Assembly: GCA_001664505.1 (NCBI GenBank)
Contig: CP011806.1
Coordinates: forward strand, 2,642,904 to 2,706,903
Source of the DNA: Acidobacteria bacterium Mor1
GTDB taxonomy: Bacteria; Acidobacteriota; Polarisedimenticolia; Polarisedimenticolales; Polarisedimenticolaceae
Direction: 5' to 3'
DNA length: 64,000 bases
Shown: one piece after another, positions 54,497 to 62,615 of the stretch
Position numbering within the stretch: the stretch's first letter is position 1
Layout of the letters: the number at the start of each line of letters is the position of its first letter
Translations under genes and position numbers: made by a program
Notes under the pieces: model-generated
The model's input: only the letters and a program-made list of their open reading frames with translations
Told to the model about the DNA's origin: nothing
The model's database searches: none

Positions 54497-55870
54497 ATGA
54501 AACGGCTGTTCGGAACCGACGGGATCCGGGGTGTGGCGGGCGAAAGCCCCCTGGACGCAGCGACGGTCCGCCTGTTCGGCGCCGCCCTGGGACGGGTGGT
54601 CCAGCAGGAGATCCGCACCCGCAAGGACCAGCACACCCCGACCCGGGCTGCGGTGGTCCTGGGACGGGATACCCGGGAGTCCGGCGACTGGCTGCGCAAC
54701 GCCGTCGCCTGCGGCCTGGCCTCGGAAGGGGTCCACGCCATCGACGCCGGCGTGATCACCACCCCGGGGCTGGCCCTCTGCGCCCGCCGCGGCGACTTCG
54801 ACGCCGGCGTGATGATCTCCGCCAGCCACAACCCGTTCCACGACAACGGACTCAAGGTCTTCGGCCATGACGGGACCAAGCTGCCCGACGCCATGGAGCG
54901 TGAAATCGAGGCGCTGATCCTCGACCACGGCCTGGCCGATCCCGGGAACGGCGAAGACCCGACCCCCGAGATCGATCCGGAGCTGCAGCGCTGGTACATC
55001 GACTACCTGGAACAGTGCGTCTCCGGCGAGCGGGCCTTCAGCGGCGCCCGCATCGTGCTCGACTGCGCCAACGGCTCCGCCTCGTCGATCGCCCCCGAGA
55101 CCTTCCGCTTTCACGGGGCCGAGATCGAGGTGATCGGCGCCGCCCCCGACGGCCGCAACATCAACCTCGATTGCGGTTCGACTCATCTGGACCGGATGGC
55201 CCAGGTGGTCAAGGACGGCGGCTACGACATGGGCATCGCCTTCGACGGCGACGCCGACCGCGCCCTGGCTGTGGACCGCAAGGGTCGGATCGTCGACGGC
55301 GACCACATCCTTTACCTGCTGGCCCGGCGACTCAAACAGGACGGGGCTCTCGACGGCGACGCCGTGGTGGCCACGATCATGAGCAACCTGTGGCTCGAGC
55401 AGCGTCTCGAGGCCGAGGGCATCCGGCTGCTGCGCGCCCCGGTCGGCGACAAGTACGTCCGTGAACGGATGATGAGCGAGGACTCGGTCCTCGGCGGCGA
55501 GCAATCGGGCCACATCATCTTCAGCCGCCTGGCGACCACCGGCGACGGTATCCTTACCGGACTGCTCCTGCTCGAGACCCTCAAGCGGTCGGATCAACCG
55601 CTGGAGGCGATCCTCGACGGCATCACCCCCTGCCCCCAGGTCCTGCTCAACGTCAGGGTGAGCGAGAAACCGGATCTGCGGGAGCATGCGACCATCGGCC
55701 CGGCGGTCCGTTCGGCGGAAGAGTCGCTGGGCAGCGAGGGCCGGGTCGTGCTGCGCTATTCGGGCACCGAGCCCCTGGCCCGGGTGATGGTCGAAGGCAA
55801 CGATGCCGGGCAGGTGAAGCGCCACGCCGAGGACCTGGTGGCGGTGATCGAGCGAGAGCTCGGAGGATAG
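54497..55870 (+). CDS. glmM: Phosphoglucosamine mutase GlmM
   Basis: 457 residues; GGAG lies eight bases before the ATG. The active serine is S110 in MISASHNPFHDNGLK. The metal loop is AFDGDADRALAVD, the sugar loop GGEQSGHIIF, and the phosphate-binding loop RYSGTEPLARVMVEG. It converts glucosamine-6-phosphate to glucosamine-1-phosphate for peptidoglycan and lipopolysaccharide. It is the third gene of the c-di-AMP cluster; GlmM is reported to inhibit CdaA in other bacteria. Confidence 0.96.
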   Translation: MKRLFGTDGIRGVAGESPLDAATVRLFGAALGRVVQQEIRTRKDQHTPTRAAVVLGRDTRESGDWLRNAVACGLASEGVHAIDAGVITTPGLALCARRGDFDAGVMISASHNPFHDNGLKVFGHDGTKLPDAMEREIEALILDHGLADPGNGEDPTPEIDPELQRWYIDYLEQCVSGERAFSGARIVLDCANGSASSIAPETFRFHGAEIEVIGAAPDGRNINLDCGSTHLDRMAQVVKDGGYDMGIAFDGDADRALAVDRKGRIVDGDHILYLLARRLKQDGALDGDAVVATIMSNLWLEQRLEAEGIRLLRAPVGDKYVRERMMSEDSVLGGEQSGHIIFSRLATTGDGILTGLLLLETLKRSDQPLEAILDGITPCPQVLLNVRVSEKPDLREHATIGPAVRSAEESLGSEGRVVLRYSGTEPLARVMVEGNDAGQVKRHAEDLVAVIERELGG

Positions 55871-55895
55871 AGTCCGGCGGGCGGAAAGGAGCCCT

Positions 55896-57173
55896 TTGAG
55901 AGTTCTGGGAGCGGATCTGCAGCGCGGCGACGCCGCGGGCCAACTCGACGTCAGTACCCTGGTGATGCTGGACGACGAGGGGCGCTGCGTCTCGATCCGG
56001 CACCCCCAGAACCTGCTCGAGGTCGCCGCCTTCGTGGGTGAACTGAGCACCGACGAGCCGTTCCTGCTGGGCGTCAACCTGCCGGTGGTGATGCCGGCCA
56101 AGGCCGCCCGCAACCGCCCCGTCGAGAACCTGATCAAACGCCGGCTGGGACACAAGCTGCCTGCCGGCGGCCGGGGCGCCCTGGGAGTGACCGGCATCGG
56201 CGGCGAGGCGCTGATCGCCGGCCTGTCGGCGGCGGGCCATCCCTGCCTGCCCTACCCCGACCGGGACCGGCGCCAGTCGGGGATCGCCGAGATTCATCCT
56301 GCACTCTGCGCACGGGCGCTGTTCTGGGAACGGTCGACCGGGTCCCAGGCGGGCACGCAACTCGAACGTGAAGAACGCTTCCGCGCCTGGACCGCCACCG
56401 AGTACCGGCGGCGCAGCGCGGGCAAGCGGGCCGGATGGGCCGACCGGGCGGTAGCGCTAGACCGGGCGCTCCTGACCCTGAGCCCTGCGGCCGACGGAGA
56501 TGAGGTCGCCCCCGGCGGCTACGACTTCGCCCCGGTGCGCACCACTCTGGCCCAGGCAGGCGACGATGAAACCGTGGAGAAAGCGGGTTCGCTGTTCGAT
56601 GCGCTGCTGATCGCCGGAACCGCCCGGCGCTACCTGCGCTCCCCGGAAGCCTGCGTGTTCCTCGGCGACCGGGAACAGGGCTACGTGATCATGCCCGCCG
56701 ACGGCAGCGTTCGCCGCCTGGCGCTAAGGGACGCCAAGCCCTCGCGGCCGCGGCTCTTCCCCCAGACTTCGCTGGAAGACCGGCTCAAGGGGGACGCCCA
56801 GCTCCGCCCCCTCGATCTGCTGGCGGTGGAAGGACGCCCGCGGCGAGTCGAGGCCAGCTTCGACAAGCAGCCGGTCTACGAGTTCGACAACCTGGACGAG
56901 ATGCTGTGGTGGAAGCACTGCCGACATCTGTCGGGGCCGACCCTTCCGATCGAGGGCCTGCAGGAGTTGCTGGTGCTGCTGCAGACCAACGACGACCTGC
57001 TGACCGCGGCGACCGCAGGCAACAGCTCCCAACCGTTGCGGTTGGCGCGCAGCCGGCACCGGACGCTGTCGTTCCGTTTCGACCCGCCGTCGATCTGGCG
57101 TCAACGGTTGCCGACCCGGGACGGGCGTACCTACCCCTTCCGCATCCTCCGCGCCGTCTACGAAACCGAGTAG
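55896..57173 (+). CDS. DUF429-like protein of unknown function
   Basis: 425 residues from TTG 55896, with AAAGGAG four bases upstream. The first 260 residues resemble DUF429, an RNase H-like fold family: VLGADLQRGDAAG with an early Asp, LLGVNLPVVMPAKAARNRPV, EIHPALCARALFWERS and GSLFDALLIAGTARRYL, with a putative acidic site. The last 150 residues (about 275-425) are not recognised; they include NLDEMLWWKHCRHLSGPTLP and a basic end. Twenty-five bases separate it from glmM, so it probably rides on that transcript, but no functional link is evident. It may be a nuclease-like protein. Confidence 0.6.
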   Translation: MRVLGADLQRGDAAGQLDVSTLVMLDDEGRCVSIRHPQNLLEVAAFVGELSTDEPFLLGVNLPVVMPAKAARNRPVENLIKRRLGHKLPAGGRGALGVTGIGGEALIAGLSAAGHPCLPYPDRDRRQSGIAEIHPALCARALFWERSTGSQAGTQLEREERFRAWTATEYRRRSAGKRAGWADRAVALDRALLTLSPAADGDEVAPGGYDFAPVRTTLAQAGDDETVEKAGSLFDALLIAGTARRYLRSPEACVFLGDREQGYVIMPADGSVRRLALRDAKPSRPRLFPQTSLEDRLKGDAQLRPLDLLAVEGRPRRVEASFDKQPVYEFDNLDEMLWWKHCRHLSGPTLPIEGLQELLVLLQTNDDLLTAATAGNSSQPLRLARSRHRTLSFRFDPPSIWRQRLPTRDGRTYPFRILRAVYETE

Positions 57174-57176
57174 CCC

Positions 57177-57206
57177 GCCCTGAGCGAGCGAAGCGAGCCG
57201 AAGGGC
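57177..57206. repeat. REP-like palindromic element between convergent genes
   Basis: GCCCT (57177-57181) and AGGGC (57202-57206) enclose an imperfect palindrome of alternating GAGCGA/GCGAAGCGA units. Elements of the form CCCTGAGC...GAAGGG are a common dispersed intergenic repeat in several phyla. It fills the gap between the DUF429-like gene and the minus-strand gene and probably also stops transcription. Confidence 0.55.
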
Positions 57207-58513
57207 TAGTCGCGGATTTCCCGGACCACCGCCGAGCACGCTTCGCGGGGGTTCAGGACATCGGCGACGAAGGCGAAGGGCGAGATCCCGAAACGCGCCG
57301 AGCCGTCGGCGCGGCAGGTGACCACGATCCAGTCGCCGATCGGCGGCCACTGGGACGGATCGGCAAAGAGGTCTTCGATCACCGGCGGGTCCAGCTGTTC
57401 GAAACTCTCGAACCGTTCGCGGGCCGAGTCGACCAACACCGAGTCGGGCACGCTCAGGCCGGTGCTGCCCCGGTCGAGCTCGGACATCGCCGGGTCGATC
57501 ATCGGAACCACGGCGATCCAGACCCTCCGCCGGGTGATCAACTCCGACGCCGGTTCCGGGCCGAAGCGCTCGAGGCGGGCGACGAACTCCCAGCGGGAAA
57601 CCCACATCGGCGCCGCCAGCAGCTCGAGCCGGGACGCAGGAATCGTGACGGTGCGCTGAATCGCGTCGTAGCGTCCCTCGTGGCCGACGAATACGCCCTC
57701 CTTGCGGTCCCGGGTCGAGCCGGTCATCTCGCCGTCGGGAGTCGGCGACTTGCGGAACTCGACGTCGTCAGGCGGAGGCAGCGCCTCGGCCCACGACATG
57801 CCGCGATAGGTCGAAGCTTCGGCCAACCGCACCTCGCGCAGGATCTGTTCCCGTAGTTCCGGCAGGGTCACGAAGGTGTCGGGGAGCGCATCGTCCATCG
57901 ACGACGCGATCGGCTCGCAGGCGCTGCGTGCGATCGGATCCGGACGAGAGAAGGAACGCAGCCCGGATTCGCCGACTCGCTGGACCATGTCGAAGATGTA
58001 GGCGTCGTCGATTTCCTCGCAGATCCAGGCCGGAAGCTCCGAACGTTCCAGAGTCGCCTGCTCCAACGGCGCCTCACCGTAGGTCATACCGGCCAGGGGC
58101 CGGGTGTAGGCCTGGGCGTTGAGGTTCTCCAGATAGTCCCGCAGGCTGTCCTCGAAGACCCCCTCGTCGGCACTCGACAGATCGAGAGCGATCAGCAGGC
58201 GGCCGCGGTCGACCTCCTCGATCCGCACGACGCCGTCGCCTCCCCGGTCGGTGACCCGCTGGACGAAGTCGATGGCGTAGAGCTGACCGTAGACCCGGTC
58301 CGCCTCACAGGTGAACTCGCCGTCGGCGCAATCGGGATCGGGCTGGGACAACCGCTGGGTGTAGGCCTTGCGCAGGCGTGCCTCGCCGGCGGTTGCCGAG
58401 ACCACCTCGCCTCGGGTGTAGACGATCTCATCGGCCGACGCGGCCGCGGCGAAGCCCCACAACAGCATCGCGAACAACGGGATGCGCAGCGGGGTTCGGA
58501 GGCGGGAGAGCAT
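57206..58513 (-). CDS. Hypothetical exported protein
   Basis: 435 residues with a signal peptide (about 1-27, ending AAASADE). I do not recognise the family. The mature protein is mixed alpha/beta with an acidic bias. Four to six Cys are spread out (CADGEFTC, WICEE, ACEPIA, VTCRAD, REACSAV) and could form disulfides in the periplasm. Its last codon touches the REP-like palindrome. The methyltransferase gene 88 bases upstream faces the same way. No membrane anchor apart from the signal. Confidence 0.65.
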   Translation of the reverse strand: MLSRLRTPLRIPLFAMLLWGFAAAASADEIVYTRGEVVSATAGEARLRKAYTQRLSQPDPDCADGEFTCEADRVYGQLYAIDFVQRVTDRGGDGVVRIEEVDRGRLLIALDLSSADEGVFEDSLRDYLENLNAQAYTRPLAGMTYGEAPLEQATLERSELPAWICEEIDDAYIFDMVQRVGESGLRSFSRPDPIARSACEPIASSMDDALPDTFVTLPELREQILREVRLAEASTYRGMSWAEALPPPDDVEFRKSPTPDGEMTGSTRDRKEGVFVGHEGRYDAIQRTVTIPASRLELLAAPMWVSRWEFVARLERFGPEPASELITRRRVWIAVVPMIDPAMSELDRGSTGLSVPDSVLVDSARERFESFEQLDPPVIEDLFADPSQWPPIGDWIVVTCRADGSARFGISPFAFVADVLNPREACSAVVREIRD

Positions 58514-58601
58514 CCGACGATTCTAAGCCGGTCCCGGGCGCCCCGCCAAAAGGGGACCCTGGATCTCAGCTCCCCCACCGTTTCCTCCCGCGAGGCGCGG
58601 G

Positions 58602-59162
58602 TCAGAACAGACGGGCGCCCTCGTGGAGCAACAGCGTGCGCTTGGTCTCGATGCCGCCGCCGAAACCGGTGAGGGAACCGTCGGCGCCGATGACCCGGTG
58701 ACAGGGCACCACGATCGAGAGCGGGTTCTTGCCGTTGGCCGCGCCGACGGCCCGGGAGGCCTTGGGTTTGCCGACCCGCGAGGCCAGCTCGGCGTAGGAG
58801 ATGGTCACGCCGAAGGGAATCCGCGCGAGCTGGGTCCAGACCTCGATCTGAAACGGCGTCCCCACCGGGCTGAGGGGCAGATCGAAGTCCTCCCGTTTGC
58901 CGGCGAAGTACTCGCTCAACTGACTCTCCAGGGCATCCAGCGCCGGATTGTCCCCCGACGGCGAGTGGGTCCACTCGGCGGGGATGCCCGGGCGCCCCTC
59001 TCCGCCGGGCACCACGTCGGCATCGGCGAGGAAACGGATCTCGCAGATCGCAGCGCCGTCACCGACGAGCAGCAGGTTCCCCACCGGCGAAGGGATCTGG
59101 CGGTAGCAAAGCGGGCTGTCTTGGTGTGCGCCCCGCTTGACGATCGGATCGATTCGGGTCAT
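58602..59162 (-). CDS. ogt: Methylated-DNA-[protein]-cysteine S-methyltransferase
   Basis: 186 residues from ATG 59162, with AGGAG six bases upstream. Active-site block SIVVPCHRVIGADGSLTGFGGG with C154, preceded by FQIEVWTQLARIPFGVTISY and AVGAANGKNPL. The protein removes O6-alkyl groups from guanine, and is spent in the process. The start codon overlaps the stop of the upstream Ada/AlkA gene by one base (TGATG), so both repair proteins come from one transcript. Confidence 0.95.
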   Translation of the reverse strand: MTRIDPIVKRGAHQDSPLCYRQIPSPVGNLLLVGDGAAICEIRFLADADVVPGGEGRPGIPAEWTHSPSGDNPALDALESQLSEYFAGKREDFDLPLSPVGTPFQIEVWTQLARIPFGVTISYAELASRVGKPKASRAVGAANGKNPLSIVVPCHRVIGADGSLTGFGGGIETKRTLLLHEGARLF

Positions 59163-60682
59163 CACAGGCTCCTCCACAAGTGCTGGGCCGCGTAGGACCT
59201 CCAGGGCCGCCACGCCTCGGACAGGCGCTCCAGCGCCCGGGCGGTCGGCCGGGACGTGCCGTCCAGCCGCGCGATCGCCTCGCGCAGGCCGAGATCGGCA
59301 GAAGGGAAGGCGTCGGGCTGGGACATCCCGCGCATCAGAACGTAGTCGGCGGTCCAGGGGCCGATTCCCGGAAGGTCCAGCATCGCCTGCCGGGCTGCCT
59401 CGGGATCTTCACCGTGGCCCAGCCGCACCGCGCCGTCGGCCACGGCACCGGCGAGGACCCGGATGGCGTCCGCCCGCGCCTGGGGCATCGAAGCGCGCTG
59501 GAGCCGCGAGGTGGCCAGAACCTCCGGGCGCGGGAACAGTCGAGAGGGCTCGCCGCCCGCCTCCGCATCGGTCTCTGCGCCGGCGGCGACCTGCGCCGGA
59601 ACCGCGCTCTCGCCGAAGCGCTCCACCAGACGGCCGGCGATGGTCGTGGCCCCCTTGACCGAGACCTGCTGTCCGATGATCGCGCGGATCGCCAGCTCGA
59701 AAGGGTCGTAGGCGCCGGGGACCCGCTGCCCCGGGCAATCCTTGACCAGCGGCGCCAACCGCGTATCGGCGGATAGCACCTCGCCGATGGCGCCGGGGTC
59801 GGCATCGAGATCGAAGACCCGCCGGGTGTCGGCGACCAGTTCCGACAGTCCCGGCGTGGTCGCCGGGAACACCTCGAGCTCCAGGCAGCAGGCTTCGGCT
59901 AGATGCCGCACCTCGATGCGGCAGGTGCCGGCCTCCGTCGTACCCTCGGCCGATGGGCGTTGGATCAGTCGGCGGTAGCTCCCATCCCGCACCTCCTCCC
60001 GGCCCGGGATCGCCCGACCGGCCAGGTAGGCCAGAATCCCCTCCCAGTCGTAGGGTGGCCGATAGGCCAGGGCCAGGCGGATCGACGGCCCCTCGACTTC
60101 GGCCGCAGCGTTGGCGCGCTTACCCGCGGCGCGGCGAAGCTCCGACGGGGAGAAGGCGAAGCTCTCGCGGATGGCGTCGTTGAACCGGCGCACACTCTGG
60201 TAGCCCGCCAGGAGCGCCACCTCGGTCATCGGCAATCGGGTTTGATCGATCAGGCGCCGAGCGAAGTGGGCGCGCTGGGTGCGCGCCACGGCCCCCGGCG
60301 TGGTGCCGAGCTGTTCGACGAACAGCCGGGTCAGGTGCCGCTCGCCGATGCCGAGCCGTCCGGCGAGCTCGGGCAGGCTGCCGAGGTTGAGTGCCCCGGA
60401 GCGAATCAGCCGCAGCGCCCTCGAGACCACCGCCGAGGTCCCGCTCCATTCCGGGGTACCCGGAGCGGCGTCGGGCCGGCAGCGGCGGCAGGCACGGAAG
60501 CCGGCGGACTCGGCCGCAGCGGCGCTGGGATAGAAATCGACGTTGGCCCGGGCCGGAGTGCGGGCCGGACAGATCGGCCGGCAGTAGATCCCGGTGGTGC
60601 GCACCGCCGTGAAGAAGCGGCCGTCGAAACGGCGGTCGCGGCTCTCCAGGGCGCGGTAGCAGGTGTTGGCGTCGAGTTGCAT
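59162..60682 (-). CDS. Ada-type methyl-sensor/AraC fused to DNA-3-methyladenine glycosylase II (AlkA)
   Basis: 506 residues from ATG 60682. The N-terminal Ada metal-binding domain (about 1-75) has the four-Cys set GIYCRPICPARTP and FRACRRCRPD. An AraC helix-turn-helix region (about 85-185) has AGRLGIGERHLTRLFVEQLG and VALLAGYQSVRRFNDAIRES. The AlkA part (about 200-500) has an N-terminal TBP-like half, FELAIRAIIGQQVSVKGATT, and the HhH-GPD core LPGIGPWTADYVLMRG with the following Asp-rich segment. It probably senses methyl phosphotriesters, activates repair genes and removes alkylated bases. This fused form occurs in several high-GC lineages. ogt follows directly. Confidence 0.93.
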   Translation of the reverse strand: MQLDANTCYRALESRDRRFDGRFFTAVRTTGIYCRPICPARTPARANVDFYPSAAAAESAGFRACRRCRPDAAPGTPEWSGTSAVVSRALRLIRSGALNLGSLPELAGRLGIGERHLTRLFVEQLGTTPGAVARTQRAHFARRLIDQTRLPMTEVALLAGYQSVRRFNDAIRESFAFSPSELRRAAGKRANAAAEVEGPSIRLALAYRPPYDWEGILAYLAGRAIPGREEVRDGSYRRLIQRPSAEGTTEAGTCRIEVRHLAEACCLELEVFPATTPGLSELVADTRRVFDLDADPGAIGEVLSADTRLAPLVKDCPGQRVPGAYDPFELAIRAIIGQQVSVKGATTIAGRLVERFGESAVPAQVAAGAETDAEAGGEPSRLFPRPEVLATSRLQRASMPQARADAIRVLAGAVADGAVRLGHGEDPEAARQAMLDLPGIGPWTADYVLMRGMSQPDAFPSADLGLREAIARLDGTSRPTARALERLSEAWRPWRSYAAQHLWRSL

Positions 60683-60788
60683 CCCCGCCATGGTGCCGCC
60701 ATGGCGGGCAGGATGCTAGCTGTTTTCGGACATGACCGTCGGCGGCAGCCGGCGGGCCGGCAACGGACGCGGCGTCTCGTGCGGAGCG

Positions 60789-62381
60789 CTAGTTACAGGC
60801 CGGGATCTTCAGCTCCTGGCCGACGTGAATCACGTAGCTCGGCGCACGGAGCCGATTCAATGCCGCCAGCTCGCTGAGCGACGCGCAGCGATTGCGGCTG
60901 GCGATCTTGCCGAGGGTGTCGCCACGGCGCACCACGTAGGGGATCACCTCTTCCTCGTCGGGGTAGTTGGCCTCGTGGAGCGACAGCGCGGTCTCGACCA
61001 GTTCGCCGCCGAGGCAGCGTTCCTTGTAGACCGGCTCGAGGAACGCCGGCAGGCGAACCGATTCGCCGGCGGCGACCTGGTCGCCGGGCTTCAGCTCGGG
61101 GTTGAGGTTGCGCACGGTCCGGAACCAACCGTTGGGGTTGAACTCCTGACCGAGACAGATCGCGAGCTCTCCCACCGACGCATCCCGGCCGAGTTCGACC
61201 TGGACCAGCTTGGTGTCGTAGTTGGGGAACTCGAGCTGGTACTCCTCGGGATGCAGGAACAACCAGGCCGCAGCCAGCACCCGGGGCACGTAGTCCCGGG
61301 TCTCGGTGGGCAGGGCGTAGTACATCCGCTTGTCCCACAGGCTCAGGGTGCCGTGGCGCCGCTCGATGCGATGCAGGCGGTGCTCACCGGCGTTGTAGGC
61401 AGCCAGCGCCTTGGCCAGGCTGTCGTTGAGCTGACCGAACAGGTCATTCAGATAAGCCACGTTGGCCGCGGTGGCCTTGGCCGGATCGAAGCGCTCGTCG
61501 AAGCCGTCGACTTCGCCGAGGCCGTAGCGGCGGCCGGTGGCGCGCATGAACTGCAGCGGCCCCGAAGCGCCTGCACGGGAGACCGCGTGTACCTTGCCGT
61601 GGGACTCGGTCGCCATGATCGCGAACAGCAATGCCTCGGGCATGCCGGCGCTTTCATAAACCGGAGCCACCTCGCCGCGCATGAACTGATAGTTCTCGTA
61701 GGAGAGCATCAGGTTCGGCCGCAACCAGGTCAGCCAGTCGTCGAGGGCGGCCCGCACCGGACCGTTGAGTTCGATGATCTCCCGCAGGTCGGTGCCCTTG
61801 AGCAGCGTCGCGGTCTTTTCCAACTCGGGCATCGCCGCGGCGAAGGAGCTGGTGCCCTGTTCCCGCTCGATGCTCGCTTCCTCGAGCCGCTCGATGTTGC
61901 CTTCGAGTTGTTCCACCTCGTAGGCCCGGCGCTTGAGGGACAGGTTTTGTTCGTTGATCAGGGTGAAGAGCGAATCGAGGAGGATGTCATGGTCGCAGCC
62001 GGCCATCGCCGAACACTCGGCGGCCAGTTCGCTGATCGCGTTGATGCCGCGAGCGAAGCGTTCCTCACCGGCGACCTCTTCACCGACGGCGAGCAGGTCG
62101 ATTCCGGACTGGCATTCGAGCCGGGCGTCGTCGAGCCGCTGATAGAGCGCCTGGACCTCGCCGGGGACCACCTCACCGCCGTGGGCGGCGTCGGTCTCGT
62201 CCCAGTTCTCCAGCTCCTCTTCCAGAATGGCGGGAGCAGGCTCCGGCGTGGGGGTGGGGATCGGCGCAGGGGCCTGTCGGGCGGCGCAGCCGCTGACGAA
62301 TACCAGGCATGCCGCCAGCAGGGCGACGGCCGCAAGGCGACCCCAAGAAACACGTCTCGACAGCGGACCCGTCAATTGCAT
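60789..62381 (-). CDS. mltD: Membrane-bound lytic murein transglycosylase D-like lipoprotein with LysM
   Basis: 530 residues from ATG 62381, with GGAGG four bases upstream. A lipoprotein signal (LVFVSGCAARQ, Cys about 32) is followed by a helical region, then the SLT goose-lysozyme-like domain (about 225-370): catalytic Glu in IMATESHGKVHAVSRAGASG, PLQFMRATGRRYGL, and ALAAYNAGEHRLHRI. At least one C-terminal LysM (about 485-530, YVVRRGDTLGKIASRNRC) binds peptidoglycan; an earlier GDQVAAGESVRLP stretch may be a degenerate one. It cleaves glycan strands to anhydro-muropeptides. It is divergent from the MATE-like gene across 234 bases. Confidence 0.9.
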   Translation of the reverse strand: MQLTGPLSRRVSWGRLAAVALLAACLVFVSGCAARQAPAPIPTPTPEPAPAILEEELENWDETDAAHGGEVVPGEVQALYQRLDDARLECQSGIDLLAVGEEVAGEERFARGINAISELAAECSAMAGCDHDILLDSLFTLINEQNLSLKRRAYEVEQLEGNIERLEEASIEREQGTSSFAAAMPELEKTATLLKGTDLREIIELNGPVRAALDDWLTWLRPNLMLSYENYQFMRGEVAPVYESAGMPEALLFAIMATESHGKVHAVSRAGASGPLQFMRATGRRYGLGEVDGFDERFDPAKATAANVAYLNDLFGQLNDSLAKALAAYNAGEHRLHRIERRHGTLSLWDKRMYYALPTETRDYVPRVLAAAWLFLHPEEYQLEFPNYDTKLVQVELGRDASVGELAICLGQEFNPNGWFRTVRNLNPELKPGDQVAAGESVRLPAFLEPVYKERCLGGELVETALSLHEANYPDEEEVIPYVVRRGDTLGKIASRNRCASLSELAALNRLRAPSYVIHVGQELKIPACN

Positions 62382-62431
62382 CCGACCTCCGAAGAGCTGC
62401 TCGATTGTCTTGACCCATCGGGAGAGCGTGC

Positions 62432-62454
62432 AAAAATCTCCCTAGGTGATTTTT
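62432..62454. promoter_or_regulatory. AT-rich inverted repeat in the mltD/MATE-like divergent gap
   Basis: AAAAATC (62432-62438) and GATTTTT (62448-62454) flank a nine-base centre containing the palindrome CCTAGG. It is the most AT-rich and symmetric spot in the 234-base gap (62382-62615), so it could be an operator for either gene. A TTGACC at 62410-62415 might be a plus-strand -35, but no convincing -10 follows. Confidence 0.3.
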
Positions 62455-62615
62455 ACGCGCGAATCTCGTCGAGTCCACTCGAAAGAGAAACATCGGTCCC
62501 GATCCGGTGATTTCAAAGCCCCGACAATGACGGATTTCCCGACGCGGCACCCGGCCGGAACGGCCCGCTGACGACCTCGAAACCGGCTCTGGAGCGCCGG
62601 GGCGGCCGATCGGAT

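Noticed and set aside
60732-62510. A 592-codon plus frame opposite mltD
   Set aside because: The minus strand encodes a complete lipoprotein transglycosylase with LysM; the plus frame has no motif.
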